Positions 27,049 through 35,061 of a DNA stretch of 35,953 nt are shown here, piece by piece. The DNA lies in NCBI GenBank assembly GCA_927441705.1, contig CAKMKH010000060.1:77194-113146 (forward strand), written 5' to 3'. Origin of the DNA: an uncultured Acholeplasmataceae bacterium (GTDB taxonomy: Bacteria > Bacillota_I > Bacilli_A > Acholeplasmatales > Acholeplasmataceae). Under the pieces are notes generated by a model, which ran no database searches, was not told where the DNA came from, and saw only the letters and a program-made list of their open reading frames with translations. How positions within the stretch are numbered: position 1 is the first letter of the stretch; every line of letters starts with the position of its first letter. Made by a program: the position numbers and the translations under genes.

Positions 27049-27069
27049 ACTAGCACAAGCTAGTTTTTT
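27049..27069 (+). terminator. pheST terminator
   Basis: ACTAGC, loop ACAA, GCTAGT and a T-run beginning immediately after the pheT stop codon. Confidence 0.75.
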
Positions 27070-27112
27070 CTTGTTTAGTAAAAAATCGTGTATAATAAAT
27101 ATAGGTGATGAA

Positions 27113-28129
27113 ATGTTAATTTATGATGTAACAAAAGAAGAACTCATAGAGTTTTTAAAGGCGCATGACTTTAAGAAATATCGTGCAGAGCAAGTATGGC
27201 ATTGGCTCTATAAACAAAAAATAACTGCATTTAATGAAATGCTTAATATGCCTAAAGAGTTAATTGAATTACTTGAACAAAATTATAGTTTACAAGCACT
27301 AGAACTTGTTATTAAACACAAGTCTCAAGATGGGACACTAAAGTGTTTATATAGCCTACATGATGGGCATTTAATCGAATCTGTTTTAATGAGACAGCAT
27401 TATGGCAATAGCATTTGTGTCACAACTCAAGTGGGTTGTAACATCGGATGCTCGTTTTGTGCATCCGGTCAGTTAAAGAAAAAAAGAGACTTAACTGCTG
27501 GAGAAATAATTGCTCAAATTATTGATACTGAAAGAGAATTAAAAGAACGTATCAATTATGTTGTAGTAATGGGTATTGGTGAACCGTTTGATAATTATGA
27601 GAATTTATTAAGATTCTTAAGCATTATTAACGATCCCAAAGGCTTATCTATTGGAGCTAGACATATAACAGTTTCAACAAGTGGCATCGTTCCTAAGATA
27701 AAGGAATATGCGCATATGGGCATGCAAGTTAATCTTGCGATTAGCCTACATGCACCAAATAATGAAATTAGAACGAAATTAATGAAAATTAATCAAGCAT
27801 ATCCTGTTGAAGAGGTTATTGACGCGATTAGATATTATTTAAAAGTCGCAAACAGAAGAGTAACAATTGAGTATATATTAATTGATGAAGTCAATGATAT
27901 GGAAAGCGTTGCTAAAGAATTAGTTACTGTATTAAGAGGACTTAATGTATATGTTAATTTAATTCCTTATAACGAAGTCATAGAAGCTCCATATAAGAGA
28001 TCTAAGATGGAATCACAGTTGAAATTCTATGATATTTTAAAGAAGAATCGTATTCAAGTGACATTAAGAAAAGAACAAGGCCACGATATTAACGCGGCTT
28101 GTGGACAATTAAGAAGTCAACATTTATAG
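27113..28129 (+). CDS. rlmN: Dual-specificity 23S rRNA A2503/tRNA A37 C2-methyltransferase
   Basis: A radical-SAM methyltransferase of 338 residues. The cluster cysteines are Cys109, Cys113 and Cys116 (VGCNIGCSFCASG). VVMGIGEPFDNYENLLRFL and the C-terminal catalytic cysteine in INAACGQLR mark the RlmN/Cfr family. Gene order with rsgA, rpe and thiN favours RlmN over Cfr. The open frame begins at 27071, but the ATG at 27113 is chosen because AGGTGAT stands just before it and a TATAAT at 27091-27096 gives a promoter in between. It is the first gene of a tight rightward set, and rsgA follows after 10 nt. Confidence 0.93.
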   Translation: MLIYDVTKEELIEFLKAHDFKKYRAEQVWHWLYKQKITAFNEMLNMPKELIELLEQNYSLQALELVIKHKSQDGTLKCLYSLHDGHLIESVLMRQHYGNSICVTTQVGCNIGCSFCASGQLKKKRDLTAGEIIAQIIDTERELKERINYVVVMGIGEPFDNYENLLRFLSIINDPKGLSIGARHITVSTSGIVPKIKEYAHMGMQVNLAISLHAPNNEIRTKLMKINQAYPVEEVIDAIRYYLKVANRRVTIEYILIDEVNDMESVAKELVTVLRGLNVYVNLIPYNEVIEAPYKRSKMESQLKFYDILKKNRIQVTLRKEQGHDINAACGQLRSQHL

Positions 28130-28139
28130 GAGGAATTTC

Positions 28140-29096
28140 TTGAAAAAAGGATTTATAAAAAAGCTTATCGCAAATCAATACACCGTTGTGGATGATATCA
28201 CTAAAACAGAAGTGATATGTCAAGCACGCGGCAAATTCAGATATATGAAAGTCGACGAAGACAGCGCGTTTAACAAACAACTTACAAAAAGAACTAAATT
28301 AGATACTAAATTCATACAAGTAAGCCCTAAAGTAGGGGATAATGTATACTATGATGATAAAGAAGATCAAGTGTTTATTACTGAAATCTTACCAAGAAAA
28401 AACGATTTAGTTAGACCTGATGTAGCAAATGTTGATCAAGTCTTGTTGGTTTTTTCTGCGGTCAATCCTGATTTTAGTTTTCATTTACTTGATATGTTTT
28501 TAATCATTATGAATCAAGAACATCTAACCCCAGTGTTAGTAATTTCTAAAATCGATTTAATTGATTTAGAGACTCTAAATCAACTAAAAGAAGACTTAAA
28601 ATATTATGAAAAAATAGGATATAATGTCTATTATGTGAATAGTAAGCAACGTATTGGTATAGATGTTCTAACAAATATTTTTAAGCATAAAATTACTGTG
28701 TTAGCGGGCCAAACTGGTGTTGGTAAATCAACACTGTTAAATGCTTTAATGCCTGAATTACGCCTAAAAACACAAGAGATATCAAAGGCTTTAGGCAGAG
28801 GTAAACATACAACTAGACATACCGAACTCTATAATTACAATGAAGGGTATATCGTTGATACACCTGGATTTTCTAAAATTGAATTCAAGATCTTTTATGA
28901 AGAAAACTTAAAGCTCTATTATAAGGATTTCGAGAAGTACCAAGAAGATTGTAAGTTCAAAAATAAATGCAATCATGTCCATGAACCTGGTTGTGCAGTG
29001 AAAAAAGCGTATGAAGATGGAGAAATACTCGCTTCTAGATATGAATTATATGTAGATTTTTTCAATCAAATTAAAGACCAAAAATCAAAGTATTAA
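28140..29096 (+). CDS. rsgA: Ribosome small-subunit assembly GTPase RsgA
   Basis: A 318-residue circularly permuted GTPase that helps mature the 30S subunit. An N-terminal OB fold (~1-80) is followed by the GTPase with motifs in permuted order: G4 as SKIDLI (~138), G1 GQTGVGKST, then G3 DTPGF. The C-terminal zinc site is seen in DCKFKNKCNHVHEPGCAVKKA. The start is TTG at 28140, supported by AGGAGG 6 nt upstream, directly after the rlmN stop. In B. subtilis prpC and prkC lie between rlmN and rsgA. They are absent here. Confidence 0.95.
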   Translation: MKKGFIKKLIANQYTVVDDITKTEVICQARGKFRYMKVDEDSAFNKQLTKRTKLDTKFIQVSPKVGDNVYYDDKEDQVFITEILPRKNDLVRPDVANVDQVLLVFSAVNPDFSFHLLDMFLIIMNQEHLTPVLVISKIDLIDLETLNQLKEDLKYYEKIGYNVYYVNSKQRIGIDVLTNIFKHKITVLAGQTGVGKSTLLNALMPELRLKTQEISKALGRGKHTTRHTELYNYNEGYIVDTPGFSKIEFKIFYEENLKLYYKDFEKYQEDCKFKNKCNHVHEPGCAVKKAYEDGEILASRYELYVDFFNQIKDQKSKY

Positions 29097-29105
29097 AAGG
29101 AGAAT

Positions 29106-29738
29106 ATGATGTTAGTTGCACCATCAATTTTAACTGCAGATTTCGCAAAACTAGAATCTGAAATCAAGAAAATCAGTCAATCTGATTATATCCATTTAGA
29201 TGTTATGGATGGCCATTTCGTGCCAAATATTTCTTTTGGCCCTCACATATCAAGAGTCATTTCACATACAACTCGTATTGGACTTGATATTCATTTAATG
29301 GTTACAGATCCATATCCATGGATTGAACAATTTGTTTTTGATACAACTAAATATATTACTATTCATTATGAAGCTAATGATGTTGTTAATACCATTAAAA
29401 AGATTAAAGAAAAAGATATTAAAGTCGGTATTTCAATTAAACCTAAAACGCCTGTTTTTGATATTGTTCCTTTATTAAAAGACGTTGATCTAGTGCTTGT
29501 GATGACGGTTGAACCTGGCTTTGGTGGTCAATCATTTATGGCGTCTATGATGGAAAAGGTTAAAGAACTTGTAAAACTTAGAGAAGAAAAGAAACTAGAT
29601 TTCATAATTGAAGTTGATGGTGGCATTAGTGACCAAACAATTGATGTATGTAGAGTTAGTGGTGTGGATATGGTTGTAGCGGGTAGTTATGTGTTTAATC
29701 ATAAGGATCCAGAAGAAGCGATTAGGAGCTTAAAATGA
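29106..29738 (+). CDS. rpe: Ribulose-phosphate 3-epimerase
   Basis: A 210-residue TIM-barrel enzyme that interconverts ribulose-5-phosphate and xylulose-5-phosphate in the pentose phosphate pathway. Family motifs: VAPSILTADF at the N-terminus, HLDVMDGHFVPNISFGP with metal-binding His/Asp, DIHLMV, LVMTVEPGFGGQSF and IEVDGGI. Two adjacent ATG codons follow AAAAGGAG. The second (29109) has the better spacing, so the first Met may not be used. It overlaps thiN by 4 nt. Confidence 0.96.
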   Translation: MMLVAPSILTADFAKLESEIKKISQSDYIHLDVMDGHFVPNISFGPHISRVISHTTRIGLDIHLMVTDPYPWIEQFVFDTTKYITIHYEANDVVNTIKKIKEKDIKVGISIKPKTPVFDIVPLLKDVDLVLVMTVEPGFGGQSFMASMMEKVKELVKLREEKKLDFIIEVDGGISDQTIDVCRVSGVDMVVAGSYVFNHKDPEEAIRSLK

Positions 29739-30343
29739 GAGCAATTATCGTTTGCCATCCGACGCCAAAAGACATCAAAAAAATTGCTTCATTGAAAGAT
29801 GATGATTATATCATTGCTGTTGATCAAGCAGTGACTGATTTATACAAACAAAGAATCAAAATCGATTTAGCAATTGGTGATTTTGATTCTCTTAAAAATC
29901 ATGGTGTTTTAACCAATTTAAACGTGATTAAATTAATGCCTGAAAAAGATGTCACGGATACTTATCAAGCGCTTCTAGAGGCTAAAAAACTAGATGTGAG
30001 TGAACTTATCTTAGTTGGTGGTATTGGTGGAGATAGAATTGAGCATTTTATGGTACATCTTATGCATTTTAATGAGTTTCGTAATCTGAAAATTATGGAT
30101 GACCACAGTGAGATTTATTTGTTAGGTGAAACTGTAAAAGAAGTGTCATTTGATGGTTATGTTTCGATATTTGCATATCCTGAAGCAATGGTGACATTAG
30201 AAGGTTTCAAATATCCTTTAAATGAGTATTTGTTAAAAGCTTATGATCCGCTTGGAATAAGTAACGAAATTGTAAAAGAAAAAGCACAAATCCATGTGTT
30301 AAAAGGACGTGTGCTTGTAGTCTTATCTAAGACTGATAGATAA
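29735..30343 (+). CDS. thiN: Thiamine pyrophosphokinase
   Basis: A 202-residue thiamine pyrophosphokinase making thiamine diphosphate from thiamine and ATP, a salvage step. Visible: IAVDQAVTDLYKQRIKIDLAIGDFDSL near the N-terminus (the DFDS motif), MPEKDVTDTYQAL, and ELILVGGIGGDRIEHFMVHL. It overlaps rpe as ATGA, so the two are coupled, as in B. subtilis rpe-thiN. It ends at a bidirectional terminator facing rpmB. Confidence 0.93.
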   Translation: MRAIIVCHPTPKDIKKIASLKDDDYIIAVDQAVTDLYKQRIKIDLAIGDFDSLKNHGVLTNLNVIKLMPEKDVTDTYQALLEAKKLDVSELILVGGIGGDRIEHFMVHLMHFNEFRNLKIMDDHSEIYLLGETVKEVSFDGYVSIFAYPEAMVTLEGFKYPLNEYLLKAYDPLGISNEIVKEKAQIHVLKGRVLVVLSKTDR

Positions 30344-30377
30344 AAAAATAAAAGGCGGTTGCCTTTTTATTTTTTTA
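30342..30377. terminator. Bidirectional terminator between thiN and rpmB
   Basis: Stem AAAAGGC/GCCTTTT with loop GGTT, extended by an A-run/T-run after a one-base bulge. A- and T-rich sides serve both convergent genes. Confidence 0.8.
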
Positions 30378-30563
30378 AACGCGTTCTAAATTGTTCTTTT
30401 TTAAAGCTCTTGCAGATACTTTAACTTTAACAACGTTGCCATTTTCGTCTTTTATACGAACTGTTTGTAAATTACTCTTCCAAGTACGGCGAGTAGCATT
30501 CAATGCATGACTGCGTTTGTTACCAAAAATTGTCTTTTTTCCTGTTACATAGCATGTAGCCAT
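30375..30563 (-). CDS. rpmB: 50S ribosomal protein L28
   Basis: A 62-residue L28 with the usual [33 protein letters not shown] start. The ATG at 30563 has AGGAG at 9 nt. An in-frame upstream extension to 30584 is not needed. A strong-looking leftward promoter is present. It is divergent from fakA here, whereas in B. subtilis rpmB is also transcribed apart from yloU-yloV. Confidence 0.97.
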   Translation of the reverse strand: MATCYVTGKKTIFGNKRSHALNATRRTWKSNLQTVRIKDENGNVVKVKVSARALKKNNLERV

Positions 30564-30589
30564 TATTCTCACTCCTAACTGCACAATTC

Positions 30590-30618
30590 AATTTAACATA
30601 ATTTACCAAAAATTGCAA
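30590..30618 (-). promoter_or_regulatory. rpmB promoter
   Basis: On the minus strand TTGCAA, 17-bp spacer, TAAATT, about 27 bases before the rpmB start codon. Confidence 0.5.
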
Positions 30619-30674
30619 TATATAAAGTTATAAAAATGAGTTTTTTACATATTTACTGTATTTATATACAAATA

Positions 30675-30683
30675 TGATATAAT
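30675..30683 (+). promoter_or_regulatory. Extended -10 promoter of fakA
   Basis: TGATATAAT, a consensus extended -10 without a clear -35. Transcription would start near 30690, leaving a leader of about 140 nt. Confidence 0.5.
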
Positions 30684-30689
30684 ATAGTT

Positions 30690-30831
30690 GAAATTTTAAC
30701 AGCTATGATACTTATTGCATTTTATATCGATTGATGCTATACTGTTAAAGTATTTATTTGATATACGAAATAAAGTTGAAATTAAATGAATGTACAGATA
30801 ACATTTTTTAAAAAATATGAGGAGGATCAAA
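30690..30831 (+). promoter_or_regulatory. Long structured 5' leader of fakA
   Basis: TTTAACAG-c-TAT (30695-30706) pairs with ATACTGTTAAA (30739-30749), an 11-bp stem with one bulged C. Inside it GCAT/ATGC can form a further helix. The direct repeat AGTTGAAATT occurs at 30686 and 30773. There is no terminator and no pairing with the AGGAGG site that I can see. No known riboswitch is recognised. Confidence 0.35.
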
Positions 30832-32484
30832 ATGGCGAATAAAACAGTCAGTGGATCTCTATTTAAAAAAATGGTAACAAACGGAGCAGTAAATTTAAAA
30901 AACAATCACAAAGAAATTGATCACTTAAATGTTTTTCCTGTCCCAGATGGTGACACTGGAACGAATATGCAAATGACAATGATGGCCGGTATTAAAGAAG
31001 TTAACAATTTGGAAAGCCAATCTATTATAGATATTTCAAAAATTTTATCGCGTGGACTACTTATGGGAGCAAGAGGTAACTCTGGAGTTATACTTTCCCA
31101 ATTTTTTCGTGGTGTCTACTCTGAAATAGCTAAAATCGATAATGGATCAGCAACAGTTCAAGAATTTATTCAAGCACTTGTTGGTGGCTACCAAATGGCA
31201 TATCGTGCAGTGATGGATCCAGTTGAGGGGACAATTTTAACAGTTGTTCGTGAATCAGCTGAAAAGGTACTCCGTGAACAACCTAACCTAAATAGTGTCG
31301 AAGAAGTATTAAAAATGTATTTAGATCAAGCAAAAGAAACTTTAATTAAAACCCCAGACTTATTACCAGTATTAAAAGAAGCTGGTGTTGTAGATAGTGG
31401 TGGTGCAGGATTTATTAAGATTATTGAAGGTTGGATGATGGCACTTAACGGTCAAATGTTAAATGAATCAGAAGCAAGTTCCGCTCCAGAACCTATGGAA
31501 CATTATCATGGTGCTGAAAATTTGGGTGCTTTTGATATTAAATTTGGATATTGTACAGAGTTTATCGTTAAATTACATAATCCTGATAAGTTCACTGAAG
31601 ACTTTATGAAAAATCCTTTATCACAAATGGGTGATTCATTAGTTGTTGTTACTGATGATGACTTATTAAAAGTACATGTTCATACGAATCAACCAGGTGT
31701 TGCGTTAACGTTGGCACAAAAATATGGAGATTTACAAACGATTAAAATTGAAAATATGAGAGTTCAACACTCTAATATTATGCATACAGATGATAAGAAT
31801 GTGAATAAGGTTGAAAAACCAAGAGCTAAATTTGGTATTATTGCAGTCGCATCAGGCGAAGGCATTAAAGATGCTTTTAAAGAATTAGGTGTAGATACGA
31901 TTATTGATGGTGGTCAAACGATGAATCCATCGACTGAAGCTTTTGTTAAAGCTGTTGAAGAACTTAATGCAGAACATATCATTATTTTACCTAATAATAA
32001 AAATATTATTTTATCAGCAGAACAAACTCTAGATTTACTACAAGACCGTTCAATTAGAGTCTTAAAGACTAAGAGTATTGCTCAAGGATATTCATCATTG
32101 ATGGCATTTGATCCAACAGGTGAGTTAGATGACAATGTTGAGGAAATGAGCGCTATTGTTTCAAATATGAGGTCAGCTGAGATTACTTACGCTGTTAGAG
32201 ATACTGAAATTAATGGTGTTAAGATTAAAAATGGTGAATTTATTGGTATTACAAAAAATGAAATTTTAGTTTCTACGCCAAGTAGAATTGAAACAGCTAA
32301 AAAATTATTAGATGACATGATTGATGAAGATCGTGAAATCATTACTATTTTCCATGGTGTTGATGCAACCGAAGATGAAATCTTAGGTGTTGTAGAATAT
32401 GCTAAGAAGTTAAATCCTGATATCGAAGTGGATTTAATCAATGGGAAACAAGAGATTTACTCATTTATTATTGCAGTTGAATAA
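30832..32484 (+). CDS. fakA: Fatty acid kinase FakA (DAK2/YloV family)
   Basis: A 550-residue protein of the YloV/FakA family. The N-terminal Dak2-type kinase domain (~1-205) has the metal-binding PVPDGDTGTNM, GARGNSGVILSQFFRG and GVVDSGGAGF. A middle domain and a C-terminal DegV-like domain (FGIIAVASGEGIKDAF, IDGGQTMNPST, ILPNNKNI) follow. FakA phosphorylates fatty acids held by a FakB partner so that exogenous fatty acids enter phospholipid synthesis. No FakB gene is in the window. The ATG at 30832 has AGGAGG. The longer frame from 30817 would start inside that ribosome site. The usual upstream Asp23-family gene (yloU) is missing. Confidence 0.92.
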   Translation: MANKTVSGSLFKKMVTNGAVNLKNNHKEIDHLNVFPVPDGDTGTNMQMTMMAGIKEVNNLESQSIIDISKILSRGLLMGARGNSGVILSQFFRGVYSEIAKIDNGSATVQEFIQALVGGYQMAYRAVMDPVEGTILTVVRESAEKVLREQPNLNSVEEVLKMYLDQAKETLIKTPDLLPVLKEAGVVDSGGAGFIKIIEGWMMALNGQMLNESEASSAPEPMEHYHGAENLGAFDIKFGYCTEFIVKLHNPDKFTEDFMKNPLSQMGDSLVVVTDDDLLKVHVHTNQPGVALTLAQKYGDLQTIKIENMRVQHSNIMHTDDKNVNKVEKPRAKFGIIAVASGEGIKDAFKELGVDTIIDGGQTMNPSTEAFVKAVEELNAEHIIILPNNKNIILSAEQTLDLLQDRSIRVLKTKSIAQGYSSLMAFDPTGELDDNVEEMSAIVSNMRSAEITYAVRDTEINGVKIKNGEFIGITKNEILVSTPSRIETAKKLLDDMIDEDREIITIFHGVDATEDEILGVVEYAKKLNPDIEVDLINGKQEIYSFIIAVE

Positions 32485-32486
32485 TT

Positions 32487-32510
32487 AAAAAAGGCCTTGT
32501 GCCTTTTTTT
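32487..32510 (+). terminator. fakA terminator
   Basis: AAAAAAGGC, loop CTTGT, GCCTTTTTTT, starting 3 bases after the stop codon and ending 3 bases before the tRNA gene. Confidence 0.8.
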
Positions 32511-32513
32511 AAA

Positions 32514-32599
32514 GCGGATGTGGTGGAATGGTAGACACGCATGCTTGAGGGGCATGTGGCTTTAGGGCCGTGTGAGTTCAAATCTCATCTTCCGCACCA
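32514..32599 (+). tRNA. tRNA-Leu (anticodon GAG)
   Basis: An 86-base class II tRNA with encoded CCA. Anticodon stem CATGC/GCATG encloses the loop TTGAGGG, giving anticodon GAG (32547-32549) for CUC/CUU codons. The long variable arm has a GGC/GCC stem, and the T-loop is TTCAAAT. The acceptor stem is GCGGATG/CTTCCGC and contains a T-T mismatch at pair 6-67 (CATCCGC would pair fully). The gene has no clear own promoter and may depend on fakA read-through or on an unseen promoter in the short gap. Confidence 0.95.
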
Positions 32600-32616
32600 A
32601 AATAACTAAAAAGATT

Positions 32617-32667
32617 AATGTCTTAAATTATTAAAGTTTTATATTTAATAATTTAAGACATTTTTTT
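32617..32667 (+). terminator. tRNA-Leu terminator
   Basis: A perfect 19-bp stem (AATGTCTTAAATTATTAAA and complement) with an 8-base loop and a run of seven T. Confidence 0.85.
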
Positions 32668-32669
32668 AT

Positions 32670-32704
32670 TAAAACAGGAGAAATCATTTTATGATATCTC
32701 CTGT
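32670..32704 (-). terminator. Terminator of the arsR-ATPase operon
   Basis: ACAGGAGA and TCTCCTGT pair, then ATCA/TGAT after one mismatch, with a 5-base loop. On the minus strand it is followed by only four T, so strength is uncertain. Confidence 0.5.
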
Positions 32705-32717
32705 ATATATTCAATAT

Positions 32718-34670
32718 TTACTTTTTAATTTTAGGCTTAATTGTTCTAAGTAATCTTAACCCACTTAATATTACTACTATTGTACTTCCTTCATGAAATA
32801 CTACAGCAATTGGCATATCCATTTTACCAATAAAGTTCATAGTTAGTAAAAACACTACGATAGTCATAGCAAAAATAATGTTTGTAATGACTACTCTTCT
32901 TAACTTGGTTGCTACTTTATGAGTATAATTAAGTTTTTCTAAATCACTTTGCATTAATACAGCATCTGCTGCATCAATTGCAATATCAGTTCCACTTCCC
33001 ATTGCAACTCCAATGTCTGCTTGAGCTAGTGCTGGTGCATCATTTACACCATCACCAACCATTGCTACTGCGCCGTAAGTAGCTTTTAAATCAGCAATGA
33101 TATTTGACTTATCTTCTGGTAATACATTACCTATTACTTGAGTTATGCCAAGTTGTCTACCTATTGCTTCTCCTGTTTTTATTGCATCTCCCGTAATCAT
33201 TACAGTATGGATTCCTTGTTCGTTGAAATATTTAATTGCGTTAATTGATGTTTCTTTTGGAATGTCTTGAATAGCAATCAATCCAACTATTAAATCGTTC
33301 TCACTGAAATATACAACTGTTTTACCTTCATCTTCAAACTTCTCAGTTACTTCAAATATTTCTTTTGATACATTTTTATATGAACTAGGTTTACCTATTT
33401 TATATTTATTGCTTCCATAACTTGTAATTAATCCGGTACCAATGATATTTTCTGCATCTAACTCAACTTCTTTCACCTCTGTAAATCTGTTAATAATGGC
33501 ATCTGCAAGAGGATGATTTGAGTGTTTTTCCATTGCAACTATAATAGCAAGGTAATCATTCTTTTTATCTTCTGATAATGTGTCGATAAAGTAATTATCA
33601 GTTACTACGGGTTTACCTTCAGTAAGTGTTCCTGTTTTGTCAAATGCTATTGCTTTAACATCTGCAAAGTTTGAAAGGTATGAACCACCTTTAAATAATA
33701 TTCCATTTTTAGCTAAGTTTGAAATGGCTGATAGTGTTGCTGGAATATCTGTTGCTGCAAGTGCACAAGGTGATGCTCCAATTAGTAATACCATAGTACG
33801 ATAAAAACTTTGATAATGATCCCAGCCAAATCCAAATCTTCCTAACACATAAAATAATGGTGCAATTATTAACACTATAGTTACATAGATTGGTTCAATT
33901 CTTTTAATCAATACTGCTGTTTTTGAAACGTTTGTTTGAGTTTCACTAACAAGTTGTAATATCTTAGCAAAAACAGTGTCTTTACTATCTTTAGTAACTT
34001 TCATTGTAAATGTACCATTACCGTTAATTGTACTTCCAAAGACAATATCACCTACTGTTTTTTCTTTTGGAATACTTTCACCAGTAATACTTGATTCATC
34101 AATATTTGAAATTCCCGTTAAGATAATTCCATCAGTTGCTACTTGATCACCATTTAACACTTGTAATATATCACCTATAACTAAATCGGCTACATCAACA
34201 ATTGTGATACTGCCATCTGCATTAATTCTTCTACCTTGAGTTGGGTTTAAGTCAAGTAAGTTTTTAATTTCTTTTTGACTTTTAGCTTCGGCATATTCTT
34301 CTAAAATATGTGCTCCTGCAAATATTAGTATTAACAGTGCTCCCTCAAAGTATTCTGCAATAATAATTGCACCTACAGCAGCAAGTGCCATAAGGACGTG
34401 AATATTGGGTTTAAATCTTTTATGTTTAATACTCGATTTGATTGTATCAGCAAAACCTTCATATATTACATGGTATCCTGAAATTACAGTTGTTATTAAG
34501 TAAAACAAGTTTTTAATAACTACTTCAAAATTACCTACTGTAAATGCAATACTTTCGGGCAAAAATATTGCCACTATAAATAATAATAATCCTGTAAAAT
34601 ATAAGATTAATTCTACTACTTCCCCGTGATTATGATTATAATAATGATTGTGTTTTTTCTCTTTATTCAT
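32718..34670 (-). CDS. P1B-type (P1B-4-like) heavy-metal efflux ATPase
   Basis: A 650-residue metal-transporting ATPase. The N-terminus is short and His-rich (KKHNHYYNHNHGE) and lacks a CxxC metal-binding domain. Motifs: actuator TGES (TGESIPKEK ~197), the ion-site SPC at 300-302 (GASPCALAAT), phosphorylated Asp344 in DKTGTLTEGKP, HP-type SNHPLADAI, nucleotide-binding MVGDGVNDAPALAQADIG and, near the end, HEGST (from His626). SPC plus HEGST defines the P1B-4 group, linked to Co, Fe or Zn efflux, unlike the CPC of Cu/Zn/Cd pumps. It overlaps the ArsR-type gene by 8 nt, with GAGGAG before the ATG. Metal choice is inferred only. Confidence 0.92.
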   Translation of the reverse strand: MNKEKKHNHYYNHNHGEVVELILYFTGLLLFIVAIFLPESIAFTVGNFEVVIKNLFYLITTVISGYHVIYEGFADTIKSSIKHKRFKPNIHVLMALAAVGAIIIAEYFEGALLILIFAGAHILEEYAEAKSQKEIKNLLDLNPTQGRRINADGSITIVDVADLVIGDILQVLNGDQVATDGIILTGISNIDESSITGESIPKEKTVGDIVFGSTINGNGTFTMKVTKDSKDTVFAKILQLVSETQTNVSKTAVLIKRIEPIYVTIVLIIAPLFYVLGRFGFGWDHYQSFYRTMVLLIGASPCALAATDIPATLSAISNLAKNGILFKGGSYLSNFADVKAIAFDKTGTLTEGKPVVTDNYFIDTLSEDKKNDYLAIIVAMEKHSNHPLADAIINRFTEVKEVELDAENIIGTGLITSYGSNKYKIGKPSSYKNVSKEIFEVTEKFEDEGKTVVYFSENDLIVGLIAIQDIPKETSINAIKYFNEQGIHTVMITGDAIKTGEAIGRQLGITQVIGNVLPEDKSNIIADLKATYGAVAMVGDGVNDAPALAQADIGVAMGSGTDIAIDAADAVLMQSDLEKLNYTHKVATKLRRVVITNIIFAMTIVVFLLTMNFIGKMDMPIAVVFHEGSTIVVILSGLRLLRTIKPKIKK

Positions 34671-34977
34671 GACTACACTCCTCTTCCCTTACGTGGTCAA
34701 TCGCTTGATTGAATATGTCATATACGTGATTATCTGAAAGTGAATAAAATATGTTTTTACCTTCTCTTTCATCCTTAACTAAATTAACATCTTTTAATAC
34801 TCTAAGTTGATGACTTATCGCACTTTGACTCATATTTAGTTTGTCTTTAATTTCTGAAACAGAAAGTCTAGAATCTTTAAGTGTATATAAGATATCAATT
34901 CTTGTGGGATCAGCAATTACTTTAAATAAATTACTGACTTTCTGTTTTTCTATTTCGTTTAATAATTTGATTTGCAT
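34663..34977 (-). CDS. ArsR/SmtB-family metal-responsive repressor
   Basis: A winged-helix repressor of about 104 residues. The DNA-binding helix is SVSEIKDKLNMSQSAISHQLRVL. The C-terminal helix carries Asp82, His84, His95 and Glu98 in the D-x-H-x10-H-x2-E pattern of the alpha-5 zinc/cobalt site of SmtB/CzrA. The Cys pair of CadC helix 3 is replaced by Ser (LSVSE), so a Cd/Pb alpha-3 site is unlikely. The ATG at 34977 is preferred because AAGGAG lies 9 nt upstream. The ATG at 34995 would add MKECSC but leave almost no leader. It should repress itself and the ATPase until metal binds. Confidence 0.87.
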   Translation of the reverse strand: MQIKLLNEIEKQKVSNLFKVIADPTRIDILYTLKDSRLSVSEIKDKLNMSQSAISHQLRVLKDVNLVKDEREGKNIFYSLSDNHVYDIFNQAIDHVREEECSHE

Positions 34978-34993
34978 ACATGAACACTCCTTC

Positions 34994-35013
34994 ATATGAT
35001 TGTTTACTCATAT
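34994..35013. promoter_or_regulatory. Operator for the ArsR/SmtB-type repressor
   Basis: ATATGA, 8 bases, TCATAT: a perfect inverted repeat like known SmtB/CzrA-type sites. It directly abuts the -10 box and covers the expected transcription start, so a bound repressor would block initiation. Confidence 0.65.
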
Positions 35014-35041
35014 ATTATACTCTAAAAATTATAGTTGTCAA
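35014..35041 (-). promoter_or_regulatory. Promoter of the arsR-ATPase operon
   Basis: On the minus strand TTGACA, 16-bp spacer, TATAAT. Both hexamers are consensus. Confidence 0.75.
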
Positions 35042-35061
35042 TAGTTTGAAACAATTTTATT

